Assembly: GCA_025362735.1 (NCBI GenBank)
Contig: JANYFL010000059.1
Coordinates: 1-48,379 of the forward strand
DNA from: Betaproteobacteria bacterium
GTDB lineage: Bacteria; Pseudomonadota; Gammaproteobacteria; Burkholderiales; Burkholderiaceae_D
Length of the DNA: 48,379 bases
Reading direction: 5' to 3'
The notes beneath the pieces were generated by a model. It did not search any database. It worked only from the letters and a program-made list of their open reading frames with translations, and was not told the origin of the DNA. This document shows positions 1 through 8,640 of this stretch, piece after piece (position 1 is the first letter of the stretch; each line of letters starts with the position of its first letter). Both the position numbers and the translations under genes were made by a program.

Positions 1-85
1 GGTCCGAAAAATCGAGTACGTAGCCGCCACCCATGCGGAGCAGCCGTTCCAGTTTGCGACGTTCTATGGAGGACAAATCGGCCAT
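1..85 (-). CDS. Abortive-infection-like protein, N-terminal fragment (runs off the left edge)
   Basis: Only the first 28 codons are inside the window. They begin at an ATG (85-83) preceded by an AAGGAAG ribosome binding site. The peptide opens MADLSSIERRKLERLL and continues with a GGGYVLDFSD segment. From memory this matches the start of a conserved N-terminal module (AbiJ_NTD3-like) carried by many proteins linked to abortive infection. The gene starts 29 bp after the AbiEii stop in the same direction, so it may be read with the abiE pair. The effector part lies outside the window, so the family call is tentative, but the reading frame and start look real. Confidence 0.5.
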   Translation of the reverse strand, partial: MADLSSIERRKLERLLRMGGGYVLDFSD

Positions 86-114
86 GGGACTTCCTTTGCT
101 GTGCGGGCTACCGA

Positions 115-957
115 TCAGCCACCCGCCTTCGGCAAGTCGGCAGCGCGAACCGCCCGCAGCACTTCTCGAAAAACGTCATCGAATGGTGGCAGTTGGCTCA
201 TCTGGTGCGCGAGGCGGGCAGTCCAGAGTCGCCGCAAACGATCTTCCTTCGCGGCGATTGCCTGCTCCATGCCTGCGACGACGCGTTGCCGCAGCGCCAA
301 CTTGGCATTGAGTTCGGCGCGCATTTCTGCAACGCGCAAGTCGGTGGAGCCGAACAGATACCAGAGGTCGTACAAGTCGCGCGGTTCATTGCGCGCCCGG
401 TCGCTCAAGGCCAGCAGCTTTTCAACCACGATTTCCTTGATGTCGTAGACCTTCACGGTCGGCCCTTCGGGTAAGTCGTCAAAGCTGTCGTAGATGCGAT
501 GAATCGGACGATCTTGCAGCGGGAAGCACAAGACTTCGTTGATCGTGATATCAACCTTCACGTCGTTCGCGGCAGGTAGTGGCCCCTGATAGCGCAGGTA
601 GAAGGTGTGGCTGTTCTGGTGGCCGTGGCGGTCTTCGCGATCGAACGCGATCTGCAGGCCGCAGGCGGCCTCAATCGCCGCGAAAATTTCGTTCAACCCC
701 GCCAGGATCTCTTCGAAGGTGATCGGACGGATCAAAGTGAAATCCAGGTCTTCCGAAAACCGATAGTCCTCAAACCAGCAGCGACGCAAGGCTGTGCCAC
801 CTTTGAAGGCCAGCACCTCGCGCAGGGGATGACCGGCCAGACCGGTCAGGAACCAGGCCAGCACGTAATCGCGTTCGATGACGGCCTCGGGGATGCGCCG
901 CCCGCCAGCGCTCACCAGCGTGTTCGAGATCATGGAAATGTTGCGTTGTGGAATCAT
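115..957 (-). CDS. abiEii: AbiEii-type nucleotidyltransferase toxin (type IV toxin-antitoxin)
   Basis: This 280-residue protein belongs to the AbiEii/AbiGii nucleotidyltransferase toxins, which inhibit growth by modifying nucleic-acid targets and can act in phage abortive infection. The family signature is visible: GGT at residues 53-55, then SEDLD at 68-72, the acidic pair that binds metal and nucleotide. The start chosen is the ATG at 957-955, which shares one base with the stop of the upstream antitoxin (TGATG). The longer frame back to 1014 would run 57 bases into the antitoxin gene. Stop-start coupling keeps the toxin co-translated after its antitoxin, as usual for AbiE operons. The bacterial immunity role is family knowledge; activity here is inferred. 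Confidence 0.9.
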   Translation of the reverse strand: MIPQRNISMISNTLVSAGGRRIPEAVIERDYVLAWFLTGLAGHPLREVLAFKGGTALRRCWFEDYRFSEDLDFTLIRPITFEEILAGLNEIFAAIEAACGLQIAFDREDRHGHQNSHTFYLRYQGPLPAANDVKVDITINEVLCFPLQDRPIHRIYDSFDDLPEGPTVKVYDIKEIVVEKLLALSDRARNEPRDLYDLWYLFGSTDLRVAEMRAELNAKLALRQRVVAGMEQAIAAKEDRLRRLWTARLAHQMSQLPPFDDVFREVLRAVRAADLPKAGG

Positions 958-1793
958 CAGCCAAGCCTCACGGCGTCCAGTTCTTCGGGAGTCACGTTGA
1001 GCCGGAGCCGCCAACGTGAGAGAAATGCCCCCTCGGCGGGGAGCAGTGGATCAAGGCGCTGGTAGGTTGCCGTCAGCATGCCGTGCAACGGTTCCAGCGC
1101 CGACGCATCGGCCAGGCCATAGTGTTCCAGCAGGTAGCCGAGGCGACGCACGACGGCGCCGACGCCGAGGCGTCGTGCGTAGTCCACCAGCCGTTCGACT
1201 TTCAGTACGTCCCGCTTCATCCACAAGCCCTTGGCGACTTCGGTAATGCCACCGACAAATGCCGGGTGTCGGAGCCCGTCGATGATGGTGCGCTCCATGT
1301 CGCTGATCATCACGAATCGTTCCTTATCGATCCAATGCTTCGTGACCCCGAATTCTTGCTCTGCAGTGATGTGGACAAACCGAAAGTCATAGCCGCCGAC
1401 CGTCTGCGGACGCACGCGCCGCGTACATGACACATACACGGTGAAGTTCGGCTGCGTCACCATGCGGTGCAGTTCAAGCGCAGTGCCGTGCGACAGGAAG
1501 TAGGGCGCGGCACCGGCCAGTTCGCGCGCGATCAGGTACGGGCTGTCGATGTGCTCAGTGGCCCGGCCGAGTTCGAAGGGCACGAGGTTGTACAAACCGG
1601 GCTTCAGTCGCGTCACCAAGCCTCGCTGCTGGGCCTTGTGCACAAGATTGCGGGCCGCCGCAGCCGACAGGCCGGTGATCGAGCCTACATCCGCCAGAGT
1701 GAATGTAGACCGGCGTAGTTCATTCAGCTCAGTGAAGAGTTGTGCTGCCCGTGGGCCTAGCGTCTTCGTTTGTAAGTGATATTTTGCGCTCAA
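957..1793 (-). CDS. abiEi: AbiEi-type antitoxin and transcriptional autorepressor
   Basis: This 278-residue protein has the layout of AbiEi antitoxins. An N-terminal winged helix-turn-helix (about residues 25-75, with TLADVGSITGLSAAAARNLV and GLVTRLKPGLYNLVP) binds the operon promoter. The C-terminal region, which contains SHGTALELH and TIIDGLRHP, is needed to neutralise the toxin. Translation appears to start at a TTG (1793-1791) preceded by AGGGG seven bases upstream; no earlier ATG is in frame. A promoter and a perfect 12-bp inverted repeat lie just upstream, consistent with the negative autoregulation known for AbiEi. It is divergent from the Gabija-like pair across about 280 bp. Confidence 0.88.
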   Translation of the reverse strand: MSAKYHLQTKTLGPRAAQLFTELNELRRSTFTLADVGSITGLSAAAARNLVHKAQQRGLVTRLKPGLYNLVPFELGRATEHIDSPYLIARELAGAAPYFLSHGTALELHRMVTQPNFTVYVSCTRRVRPQTVGGYDFRFVHITAEQEFGVTKHWIDKERFVMISDMERTIIDGLRHPAFVGGITEVAKGLWMKRDVLKVERLVDYARRLGVGAVVRRLGYLLEHYGLADASALEPLHGMLTATYQRLDPLLPAEGAFLSRWRLRLNVTPEELDAVRLG

Positions 1794-1826
1794 TTTGCGC
1801 CCCTAAAAGAAACGTAATGCGCAGTA

Positions 1827-1855
1827 AATATAACACGAGCGATATCCGGCGGCAA
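1827..1855 (-). promoter_or_regulatory. Promoter of the abiE operon
   Basis: Read on the minus strand, a -35 box TTGCCG (1855-1850) is followed after exactly 17 bp by a -10 box TATATT (1832-1827). Transcription would start near 1820, giving a leader of about 27 bases before the abiEi TTG start. The upstream edge of the -35 box touches the inverted repeat at 1855-1881. Prediction from sequence only. Confidence 0.6.
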
Positions 1856-1881
1856 GTTTGTCTCCCTCTGGGAGACAAACT
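1855..1881. promoter_or_regulatory. Perfect inverted repeat, candidate AbiEi operator
   Basis: The arms AGTTTGTCTCCC and GGGAGACAAACT (12 bp each, no mismatch) are separated by three bases. The repeat adjoins the -35 box of the abiE promoter and has no T-run, so a terminator is unlikely. AbiEi antitoxins are known to bind inverted repeats at their own promoters, which makes this the obvious operator. It lies in the intergenic space shared with the divergent OLD/UvrD pair and could influence that promoter too. Confidence 0.55.
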
Positions 1882-2073
1882 GAGCGTAAAATGTAACAAT
1901 GGAAATACAAAGAAGAAAGTCGCCATAAGTTGCGCCAAAGAAGGGTTCGAGGTGTCGAGGCATTCGAGGCGTCGCCAATCGAGGTGCATGGCGTGTCCAA
2001 TTTGGACCATTTTCATGGTTGTCAAACTCGTTGAATAAATTGACGTTTCCCAAATGAAAAGGCACGCAAGAGA

Positions 2074-3924
2074 ATGAAAGTCGTACGACTGAAGATCACG
2101 AATTTTCGTAGCATCAAGAGGGCCGAGCTGCACTTCGACGGGCACTGCCTGATCGTCGGGCCGAACAACGTAGGCAAGAGCACGATATGCGAAGCCTTGG
2201 ACTTAGTGCTCGGGCCTGATCGAATATCCAAGTTCCCGCCAGTCGAAGAATTCGATTTTCACAATGCTCGATACCTTGCGCCCAGCGCGATTGAGGGTGG
2301 GGAGCCGACGCCCGTCCCAATTCAGATCGAAGTCGTGCTTACTGATATCAACGCGGAGGTTGAGAACCGTTGCGGCCAGCACCTTGAATTTTGGCACACG
2401 GTAGAAAAACGGCTCCTCAATGAAGGAGAAGTCGACGCTGCGAATCCTCCCTTGGTTGTGAGTTGTCTGCGGCTGGAAACGTTGGCCGAATACAACCCTG
2501 AAGAGGACGAATTCGAGGCGAAGACGTGCTATTCACGCAGCCCTAATGCAGAGCCTGGGGAGCTAGACAAGGTCAGCAAGGATGTTAAACGCTTGTTCGG
2601 GTTCCTGTACCTGCGTGCGGTTCGCACAGGCTCTCGCGCCTTGAGCCTGGAGCGCGGCTCGCTCCTTGATGTCATCCTGCGTCTCAGGGGATCACGGGCT
2701 GGTTTATGGGAGAAGGCGATCGAGCGGCTGCGGGACCTGGACATTGAGAAGGATGCGACCCATCTACAGCCAGTACTGGAGTCAATCGAGGCACGGCTCG
2801 GGCACTACATTGCATCCGACGTGGATGGCAGGACCACCAAGCTGCACGTGTCGCAGTTAACTCGCGAGCACCTGCGAAAAACGATGGCGTTCTTTCTCGC
2901 GATGTCCAAGGATCAGACACCAGTACCGTTTCAGCAAGTCGGGACGGGCACATTGAACGTGCTGGTTCTGGCCCTCCTGTCGTTCATCGCTGAACTCAAG
3001 CCGGCGTCGGTCATCTTCGCGATGGAAGAGCCGGAAATCGCCGTGCCGCCCCATACGCAGCGGCGAATTGCGGACTACCTTTTGCATAATACGACGCAGG
3101 CGTTCGCGACCTCACACTCGCCGTATGTCATCGAACGCTTCGAGCCCGAACATACTCTGCTGCTTTCGCGCGGACCAGATTCCAGTGTCACTGCCAAAAG
3201 GGTGTCGGATGCCGGTGGTTTGAAGGGCAATGACTTCAAGCGATTTGCCAGGCGTGGCTTGACTGAATGCATGCTCGGCAAGGGAGCTATCGTGGTGGAA
3301 GGGCTAACGGAGTTTCACGCCTTGCCTGTGGCAGCCAGAAAGCTGGAGGAGGGCGACAACTCGCTACAGCCGCTCGACATCGCTGGGGCCGCGTTCTTCG
3401 ACGCGGAGAGCGAGGGAGCGATGCCGAAGTTCGGCACCTTCTTCAAAGCCCTCGGCCTGAAGACGTTCTCGTTCTACGATTACATCGCGCGCCCACCGGA
3501 GAAGAAGAAATTGTTCACCGACGCGTTCGACGTAGATTGCGAGCACGCCTACACCGGGTTCGAGGTGCTCATCGTGAGCGAGGTGTCGCTTGACCGGCTG
3601 TGGGCGTTCCTGGATGACCTGCGAATATCCAGTGACAACGGCGGCTTCACGATTCCTGCTGCGCGCCCGACCGATGCAGACCTGAAGAAGCTGGCGCGGT
3701 CCGCGCTAGAAAGCAGCAAGGGTGCCGGTTGGGCCGCCAGGCTCTTTGAAGGCTGCACGGTGGCAGAGTTGCCACCGACGATGACTGGCTTTCTCAAACA
3801 GGTTTATGCAGCCTTCCCGAAGCCGGCTGACATTCTCGTGGAAGTCGCGGTGGCTGCGGCGCCCGCGAAACCGGCCGGGGCCGCAGCAATCGGCGCTGTC
3901 GTGCCACCGGCTGCCGCAGCTTGA
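2074..3924 (+). CDS. gajA: OLD-family ATPase/TOPRIM nuclease, GajA-like subunit of a Gabija-type system
   Basis: This 616-residue protein has an ABC-type ATPase head followed by a TOPRIM-like region, the design of OLD nucleases. Walker A is GPNNVGKST (residues 29-37) and Walker B ends in EEPE (318-321). The TOPRIM glutamates are in VVEGLTEF (E409, E413). The usual DxD acidic pair is not seen: the aligned place reads FYDYIAR, with D469 but isoleucine at 471. In Gabija, GajA is a nucleotide-sensing endonuclease that cuts phage DNA and works with GajB, here the overlapping next gene. The C-terminal 30 residues are low-complexity Ala/Pro. At 616 residues it is slightly longer than the Bacillus GajA (about 578). 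The class-2 OLD assignment is solid; the Gabija name is by architecture. Confidence 0.78.
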   Translation: MKVVRLKITNFRSIKRAELHFDGHCLIVGPNNVGKSTICEALDLVLGPDRISKFPPVEEFDFHNARYLAPSAIEGGEPTPVPIQIEVVLTDINAEVENRCGQHLEFWHTVEKRLLNEGEVDAANPPLVVSCLRLETLAEYNPEEDEFEAKTCYSRSPNAEPGELDKVSKDVKRLFGFLYLRAVRTGSRALSLERGSLLDVILRLRGSRAGLWEKAIERLRDLDIEKDATHLQPVLESIEARLGHYIASDVDGRTTKLHVSQLTREHLRKTMAFFLAMSKDQTPVPFQQVGTGTLNVLVLALLSFIAELKPASVIFAMEEPEIAVPPHTQRRIADYLLHNTTQAFATSHSPYVIERFEPEHTLLLSRGPDSSVTAKRVSDAGGLKGNDFKRFARRGLTECMLGKGAIVVEGLTEFHALPVAARKLEEGDNSLQPLDIAGAAFFDAESEGAMPKFGTFFKALGLKTFSFYDYIARPPEKKKLFTDAFDVDCEHAYTGFEVLIVSEVSLDRLWAFLDDLRISSDNGGFTIPAARPTDADLKKLARSALESSKGAGWAARLFEGCTVAELPPTMTGFLKQVYAAFPKPADILVEVAVAAAPAKPAGAAAIGAVVPPAAAA

Positions 3925-3938
3925 CCGAAGGGGTCCCG

Positions 3939-5687
3939 ATGGAGGTTTGCGACCTTCGCCAGCAGCTCCTTGATTGCAAGGGGCACGCCCTCGTCATCGG
4001 CGGACCGGGAAGCGGCAAGACAACGATTGCCCTGAAGAAGGCAGTCGTGCGCATCGGCGATGGTCTGACATCCGGTCAATCCGTGCTCTTCTTGAGCTTC
4101 TCCAGGGCTGCCGTCGCTCGCGTGGGAGAGGCCACAAGGCTGGAAGTGCCGAAGGCGCAGCGTGGCATGCTGAGTATGCAGACCTTCCACTCCTTCTTCT
4201 GGACGTTGCTGTCGGCGCACGCCTATCTGCTTGGTACACCGAAGTCGTTGCGCATCCTGTTGCCACAGGATGAGCAAGCTAAGTACGGGACGATCAAGGC
4301 AAAGGACCGCAAGCAAGAAAACCCGGAATGGCAAGCCTGGCTGCAAGAGCGCGAGCGGTTGTTTCTGGAGGATGGGTTGATTGCCTTCGACCTCTTCCCG
4401 TCCAACGCGGCGCAGCTACTTGAACGCAGCGCGCACGTCCGTCGCCTCATCACGCAACGCCACCCATTGATCATTGTGGACGAGGCTCAGGACACCAACG
4501 AACATGCCTGGCGCTGCATTGAGTTGCTGGCACCTGCCGCACAGGTGATCTGTCTGGCGGACCTTGAGCAGCAGATATTCGACCACCTTCCCGGTATTGG
4601 TCCAGAGCGGATCGCCGCTATCAAGAAGTCGCTGAACCCTTTGGAGATCGACCTCGGTGCGCAGAACCACCGCAGCGGCAATACCGAGATCGCCACTTTT
4701 GGCCAGGACATCTTACTGGGCAAAGTTCGCGGTTCGCCATACGTTGGCGTCTCCGCCTTTTCCTACAACCCGAAGCTGCGGACGCTGAGCGCCGTCATGC
4801 GCATGTCCATCGGCATGCTTCAGCGGGCCATCAGGAAGTCTACCGGGAAGTACGGCAAGAACATTGCCATCCTGACGCATTCCGGTACATCGGCCGCCAA
4901 GATTTCGGCGGCGCTGAACGCAGAACCGAAACCGGTCCGACACAAGCTGTCGTTCGATGAGGCCGGAGCAATGTTGACGGCTCGCTTCGCGGCATTCCTC
5001 CTTGAACCCAAACAAGAGCTTGATCGGATGTCAGACCTCGCAACGGCTCTTGATCTGCTGGCGACGGCGACGCGAGCCAACGGACTGGCCGCTGCGAACC
5101 AGTGGCAGGTGTGGGCGTTGGCGGTTCGGGCCGGCAAGGTGCCGAGAGCGAAGTTCGTTCAGGGAGTGCTGGGTGTTATGGATGGGCTGCGGGCGCAGGG
5201 CTTCTCAAGCGATCCGGCGAAGGACTGGACTCGCGTCAAGATCGCATTGCGAGCGGCCGGCGACGAGCACTTGACGGAAGCAGCGAAAAACCTGGATTAT
5301 CTGGTCGCCTTCAACCGTGGCAAGCGAATCAGCGGTGGGCTTGGTGCGGTATGGATGCGCGACGGCCAGTACACAGGCGCACGCCAGGCGCTTGATCTGG
5401 CCCTCGCGCAGGACCAGATTCTTGGCGGTGTCGACGATCCGCCAGGCGTGCAGGTGATGAATGTGCACAGGGCAAAGGGAAAACAGTTCGATGGCGTCAT
5501 CGTGGTTCGCGAGGCACGGCACGACGGTCAGAACATGGTTTCGTCATTCGTGTGGTGGGGTGACGAACCGCCATACCATCGCAGTCGCAAAATTCTTCGG
5601 GTTGCCATAACGAGAGCGAAGGTACACACGCTGATGCTCGGCCCCATCTACCCGGCGTGCCCCATTGTCGGACAGCACAAGCTGTAG
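3939..5687 (+). CDS. gajB: UvrD-like superfamily 1 helicase, GajB-like partner of the OLD nuclease
   Basis: This 582-residue protein has the SF1 helicase motifs: Walker A GGPGSGKTT (21-29), motif II DEAQD (181-185), a GVIVVREARHD segment and motif VI VAITRAK (from 555, arginine 559). In Gabija, GajB is the UvrD-like ATPase activated by DNA ends made by GajA and is needed for defence. The start chosen is the ATG at 3939 with AAGGGG upstream, 14 bp after the nuclease stop. A TTG at 3921 would overlap that stop but lacks a ribosome binding site. Being a tight neighbour of a class-2 OLD gene is the defining context. It ends 20 bp before the converging integrase gene. Confidence 0.78.
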   Translation: MEVCDLRQQLLDCKGHALVIGGPGSGKTTIALKKAVVRIGDGLTSGQSVLFLSFSRAAVARVGEATRLEVPKAQRGMLSMQTFHSFFWTLLSAHAYLLGTPKSLRILLPQDEQAKYGTIKAKDRKQENPEWQAWLQERERLFLEDGLIAFDLFPSNAAQLLERSAHVRRLITQRHPLIIVDEAQDTNEHAWRCIELLAPAAQVICLADLEQQIFDHLPGIGPERIAAIKKSLNPLEIDLGAQNHRSGNTEIATFGQDILLGKVRGSPYVGVSAFSYNPKLRTLSAVMRMSIGMLQRAIRKSTGKYGKNIAILTHSGTSAAKISAALNAEPKPVRHKLSFDEAGAMLTARFAAFLLEPKQELDRMSDLATALDLLATATRANGLAAANQWQVWALAVRAGKVPRAKFVQGVLGVMDGLRAQGFSSDPAKDWTRVKIALRAAGDEHLTEAAKNLDYLVAFNRGKRISGGLGAVWMRDGQYTGARQALDLALAQDQILGGVDDPPGVQVMNVHRAKGKQFDGVIVVREARHDGQNMVSSFVWWGDEPPYHRSRKILRVAITRAKVHTLMLGPIYPACPIVGQHKL

Positions 5688-5706
5688 CGCGGCTTGGTTG
5701 CGGAAT

Positions 5707-6921
5707 TCATATAGATTCGTGCTCGGAAATCGCTCGTTTCTGGCGTAGCCGATCCAGATAGTCCGCCCACTGCTGGAGCATTGCGCGCCGCTCATCCTGG
5801 TACGCGTGGCGGTTGTAGGCTGCGCGTACCGCGTTTGCCGGCACATGTGCCAAGCAGTGCTCGATCACGTCTATGTTCCCACCGGTGCTATTGAAATAGG
5901 TACTGAACGATGCTCGCATGCCGTGCGGCGTACCTACACCGCTGAGTCCCAGTCGCTCCATCAAGGCATTCAAGCTGCGGTTGGCCATCGGCCGGCGCGG
6001 GTCCACTCGGTTCGGGAACAGATACTCTCTGTCGGCTGGCACGACGGCGCGCAAGCGGGTGAGTAATGCTACTGCCTGCGAGGACAGCGGAATCCAATGC
6101 GCACGCTTTGCCTTCATCCGTGAAGCCGGAATTTCCCACTGTGCACCTTCCAGATCCACTTCATCCCATCTGCCTTCGATAACTTCGGCCTTGCGGCAGG
6201 CAGTCAGAAGCACCAATAACATGGCGATGCGCGTTTCCTCGTTAATCCTGCTCGTGTTATCCAACGTCCGCAGAAAATCGCCGATCTGCTTGTCGGACAG
6301 GGCCGGGTGGTTTTTCTGGTTGCGTTTCTTCATTACGCGCACGGGTGGCACCGGGTTGCTCTCGATCAAACCAGAATCGATGGCGTACTCGAACACTCCC
6401 CACAAGTGATTGCGCAGATTCCGCGCCACTTCGGGCGCACGTTTCTCGACGCCTTTGAGCAGTGCGGTGAGTTCCAGGCGTGTGATGCTGCCGATCTGGC
6501 GACTCTTGAGCGTTGGTAGCAGATCGTTGTCGATCTCGCGCTTGCGCTGCCTCACTGTGGATGGCCGCAGGTCCGCAGCCGTTGCTACGTTCCAATCCGC
6601 CACGACGGTGGCGAATACGCCATTGACGCGTTCCAATTGGTCCTGCGCCTGGACGATCTTTTCGTCGCGTCGGGCTTGTACGGGATTGATACCCTGGACT
6701 ACAAGCTTCCGGGCATCGGTGTGCAGTCCGCGTGCTTCTGCAAGACCAATCTCGGGAAATGCGCCCAGCGCCTTCAGTCCCTCTGTGCCGCAGACTCGGA
6801 ACTTGTAGCGCCACAGCTTAGAGCCGTTGGGCTGTACAAGAAGATACAGCCCACCGCTGTCGGCGAGCTTGTACGCGCGCGCTTCCGGTTTGGCGGATTT
6901 GACCTTTAGTGTAGACAGCAT
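5707..6921 (-). CDS. int: P4-type tyrosine recombinase (island integrase)
   Basis: This 404-residue protein is a site-specific recombinase of the phage P4 class. An N-terminal DUF4102 arm-binding domain (about 1-85, KLADSGGLYLLVQPNG) is followed by a core-binding helical domain (about 100-190) and the catalytic domain. The catalytic set is visible: R243 in TACRKAE, K272, H333 and R336 in TPHGMRAS, H359 in LAHV, and the nucleophile Y369 in RAAYNR. It would integrate and excise the island holding AbiE and the Gabija-like genes. The start is the ATG at 6921-6919, just inside three GGGGGTAT repeats. All catalytic residues are present, so the enzyme could be active. No tRNA target is visible next to it. 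Confidence 0.93.
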   Translation of the reverse strand: MLSTLKVKSAKPEARAYKLADSGGLYLLVQPNGSKLWRYKFRVCGTEGLKALGAFPEIGLAEARGLHTDARKLVVQGINPVQARRDEKIVQAQDQLERVNGVFATVVADWNVATAADLRPSTVRQRKREIDNDLLPTLKSRQIGSITRLELTALLKGVEKRAPEVARNLRNHLWGVFEYAIDSGLIESNPVPPVRVMKKRNQKNHPALSDKQIGDFLRTLDNTSRINEETRIAMLLVLLTACRKAEVIEGRWDEVDLEGAQWEIPASRMKAKRAHWIPLSSQAVALLTRLRAVVPADREYLFPNRVDPRRPMANRSLNALMERLGLSGVGTPHGMRASFSTYFNSTGGNIDVIEHCLAHVPANAVRAAYNRHAYQDERRAMLQQWADYLDRLRQKRAISEHESI

Positions 6922-6924
6922 ATC

Positions 6925-6965
6925 TGGGGGTATCCTTGAATTTATACCCCCAACGATACCCCCAA
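6925..6965. repeat. Cluster of GGGGGTAT repeats upstream of the integrase
   Basis: Three copies of a GGGGGTAT core lie within 41 bp directly upstream of the integrase start. One is on the plus strand (TGGGGGTATCC, 6925-6935). Two are tandem copies of TTGGGGGTAT on the minus strand (6944-6953 and 6956-6965), spaced 12 bp apart. Similar repeats sit upstream of many DUF4102 integrases. Arm-type integrase binding or integrase autoregulation is the likely role; this is inference. Confidence 0.6.
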
Positions 6966-7140
6966 TCGATCAAGATTCCAAGAAGTTTCTATAAACGGAA
7001 TGAGATGATATGAGATGCTAAGTTATTGATGTAATTGGTGTTTTATGCGTTTTTGAGAAATTATGAGATCGCTTGAAACATCAATGCGCACTTCAGGCTG
7101 CTAGTTTCATGGCTGATCAATAGGGCTCTTTAAATATGCG

Positions 7141-8640
7141 TCATAGACGTAGAACTTTGCCAGGGTTCATGATGCCCAATGGATCCAGGGCTTGTTTGAT
7201 GGAACGCATCAGACTCATTTCAACAGGCGACTTGTAGCGTGCCGCTTCATCACGACGCAGGATGCCCAAACCGTGCTCGGCAGAGATCGAACCGTTGAAA
7301 CGCGCGACGGCATCGTGGGTGATCCGGTTGATGGTGTCCTGATGTTGCAGAAAGTCGTCGCCCGATGTCCCGATCGGAGGTGACACATTGAAGTGCAGGT
7401 TGCCATCACCCAAGTGACCGAAGACCACCATGCGAACACCTGGAAAGGCTGCGATGATTGCTGCGCTGGTGGTATCGGCGAACTCGGCAATACGTGAGAT
7501 GGGCACGGCAATATCGTGCTTGATATTTTTGCCTTCCAGTGCCTGGGCTTCCGAAATGTTTTCGCGGAGTGACCAAAGCCCCTGTGCCTGTGCCAGCGAA
7601 GTCGAAACGGCAGCGTCTGTGATGAGTTGCCTCTCGAATCCCTCTTCCAGAACGGTTTGTGTGATTGCGTTGGCCTGAGTTTCGCTGATTAAGTCTGAGA
7701 CTTCCATCAGGACATACCAGGGCGCAACCCCTTTAATTGGAGCCTGACCATCCGGAAAGTGTCGCAGTACCAGTTGCAGGCAGATGTCCGAGATCAACTC
7801 GAATGCAGTCAGGCTCGCGCCGAGTCGCGCTTGAGCGTGTTCCAGCAGGGCCAGCGCCTGATAGGGAGATGTGAGCGCAACGAAACTGACGACTTGCGCT
7901 TTGGGTAAGGGAAACAACTTGAGCACCGCGGCGGTAATCACACCCAGTGTGCCTTCTGCGCCGATAAAAAGATCACGCAGGTCGTAGCCGGTATTGTTCT
8001 TGCGTAAGCCACGCAGACCATTCCATAAATCGCCCTGTGGGGTGACGGCTTCAATACCCAGACAGAGTTCACGCGCATTGCCATAACGCAGCACGGCAGT
8101 GCCACCAGCGTTGGTGGAGAGATTGCCGCCGATGGTGCACGAGCCCTCGGCTGCCAGGCTCAGGGGGAACAGCCGGTTTTCGGCGTGTGCGGCTTCCTGA
8201 ATGGTGTTGAGAATGCAGCCCGCTTCAACGGTCATCGTGTTGTTGCCTGGGTCAATCGCGCGAATACGATTTAGACGAGTCAGCGACAAAACAATCGAAT
8301 GACCCGACTGATCAGGGATGGATCCACCGGATAGTCCCGTATTACCACCTTGCGGCACGATGGCGATACGTCTTTCGCTACACCAACGTACGACCTTGGC
8401 GACATCTTCGGCCGTATCCGGTTGCGCGACGGCGAACGCTTTGCCGCACCAACGCTTGCGCCAATCCAGCAGAAATGGGGCCATCGCATCGGCATCGATC
8501 AGCAAGCGCCCGGAAAAACAAGACCTGAGTTCAGTAAGGTCTGCGGAAACGACGGTACAAAAATTTGGAGATAAATCGATTTTCGTCGATGAAGCGTCCA
8601 TCATTCCATCGGTATCAGAATCTGAATCCGGGTGGGGCAT
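7141..8640 (-). CDS. FAD-binding oxidase/dehydrogenase of the GlcD / D-2-hydroxyacid dehydrogenase family
   Basis: This 499-residue flavoprotein has a PCMH-type FAD-binding domain (PQGGNTGLSGGS, then SLAAEGSCTIGGNLSTNAGGT and GAEGTLGVIT) and a FAD-oxidase C domain ending GIMNPGKVLRL. The family oxidises D-2-hydroxy acids such as D-lactate, glycolate or D-2-hydroxyglutarate, usually passing electrons to a quinone or ETF. HLGDGNLHFNV and SAEHGLG are typical metal and substrate loops. The start at 8640 overlaps the upstream gene by 26 bases; the ATG at 8604 avoids overlap and is an alternative. It is last in the minus-strand run folD-prlC-grx-like-oxidase. The exact substrate cannot be decided from sequence. 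Confidence 0.85.
   Translation of the reverse strand: MPHPDSDSDTDGMMDASSTKIDLSPNFCTVVSADLTELRSCFSGRLLIDADAMAPFLLDWRKRWCGKAFAVAQPDTAEDVAKVVRWCSERRIAIVPQGGNTGLSGGSIPDQSGHSIVLSLTRLNRIRAIDPGNNTMTVEAGCILNTIQEAAHAENRLFPLSLAAEGSCTIGGNLSTNAGGTAVLRYGNARELCLGIEAVTPQGDLWNGLRGLRKNNTGYDLRDLFIGAEGTLGVITAAVLKLFPLPKAQVVSFVALTSPYQALALLEHAQARLGASLTAFELISDICLQLVLRHFPDGQAPIKGVAPWYVLMEVSDLISETQANAITQTVLEEGFERQLITDAAVSTSLAQAQGLWSLRENISEAQALEGKNIKHDIAVPISRIAEFADTTSAAIIAAFPGVRMVVFGHLGDGNLHFNVSPPIGTSGDDFLQHQDTINRITHDAVARFNGSISAEHGLGILRRDEAARYKSPVEMSLMRSIKQALDPLGIMNPGKVLRL

Noticed and set aside
1742..2038. 98-codon plus-strand frame in the abiE/gajA intergenic region
   Set aside because: It overlaps the abiEi start and promoter, has no ribosome binding site and shows no domain.
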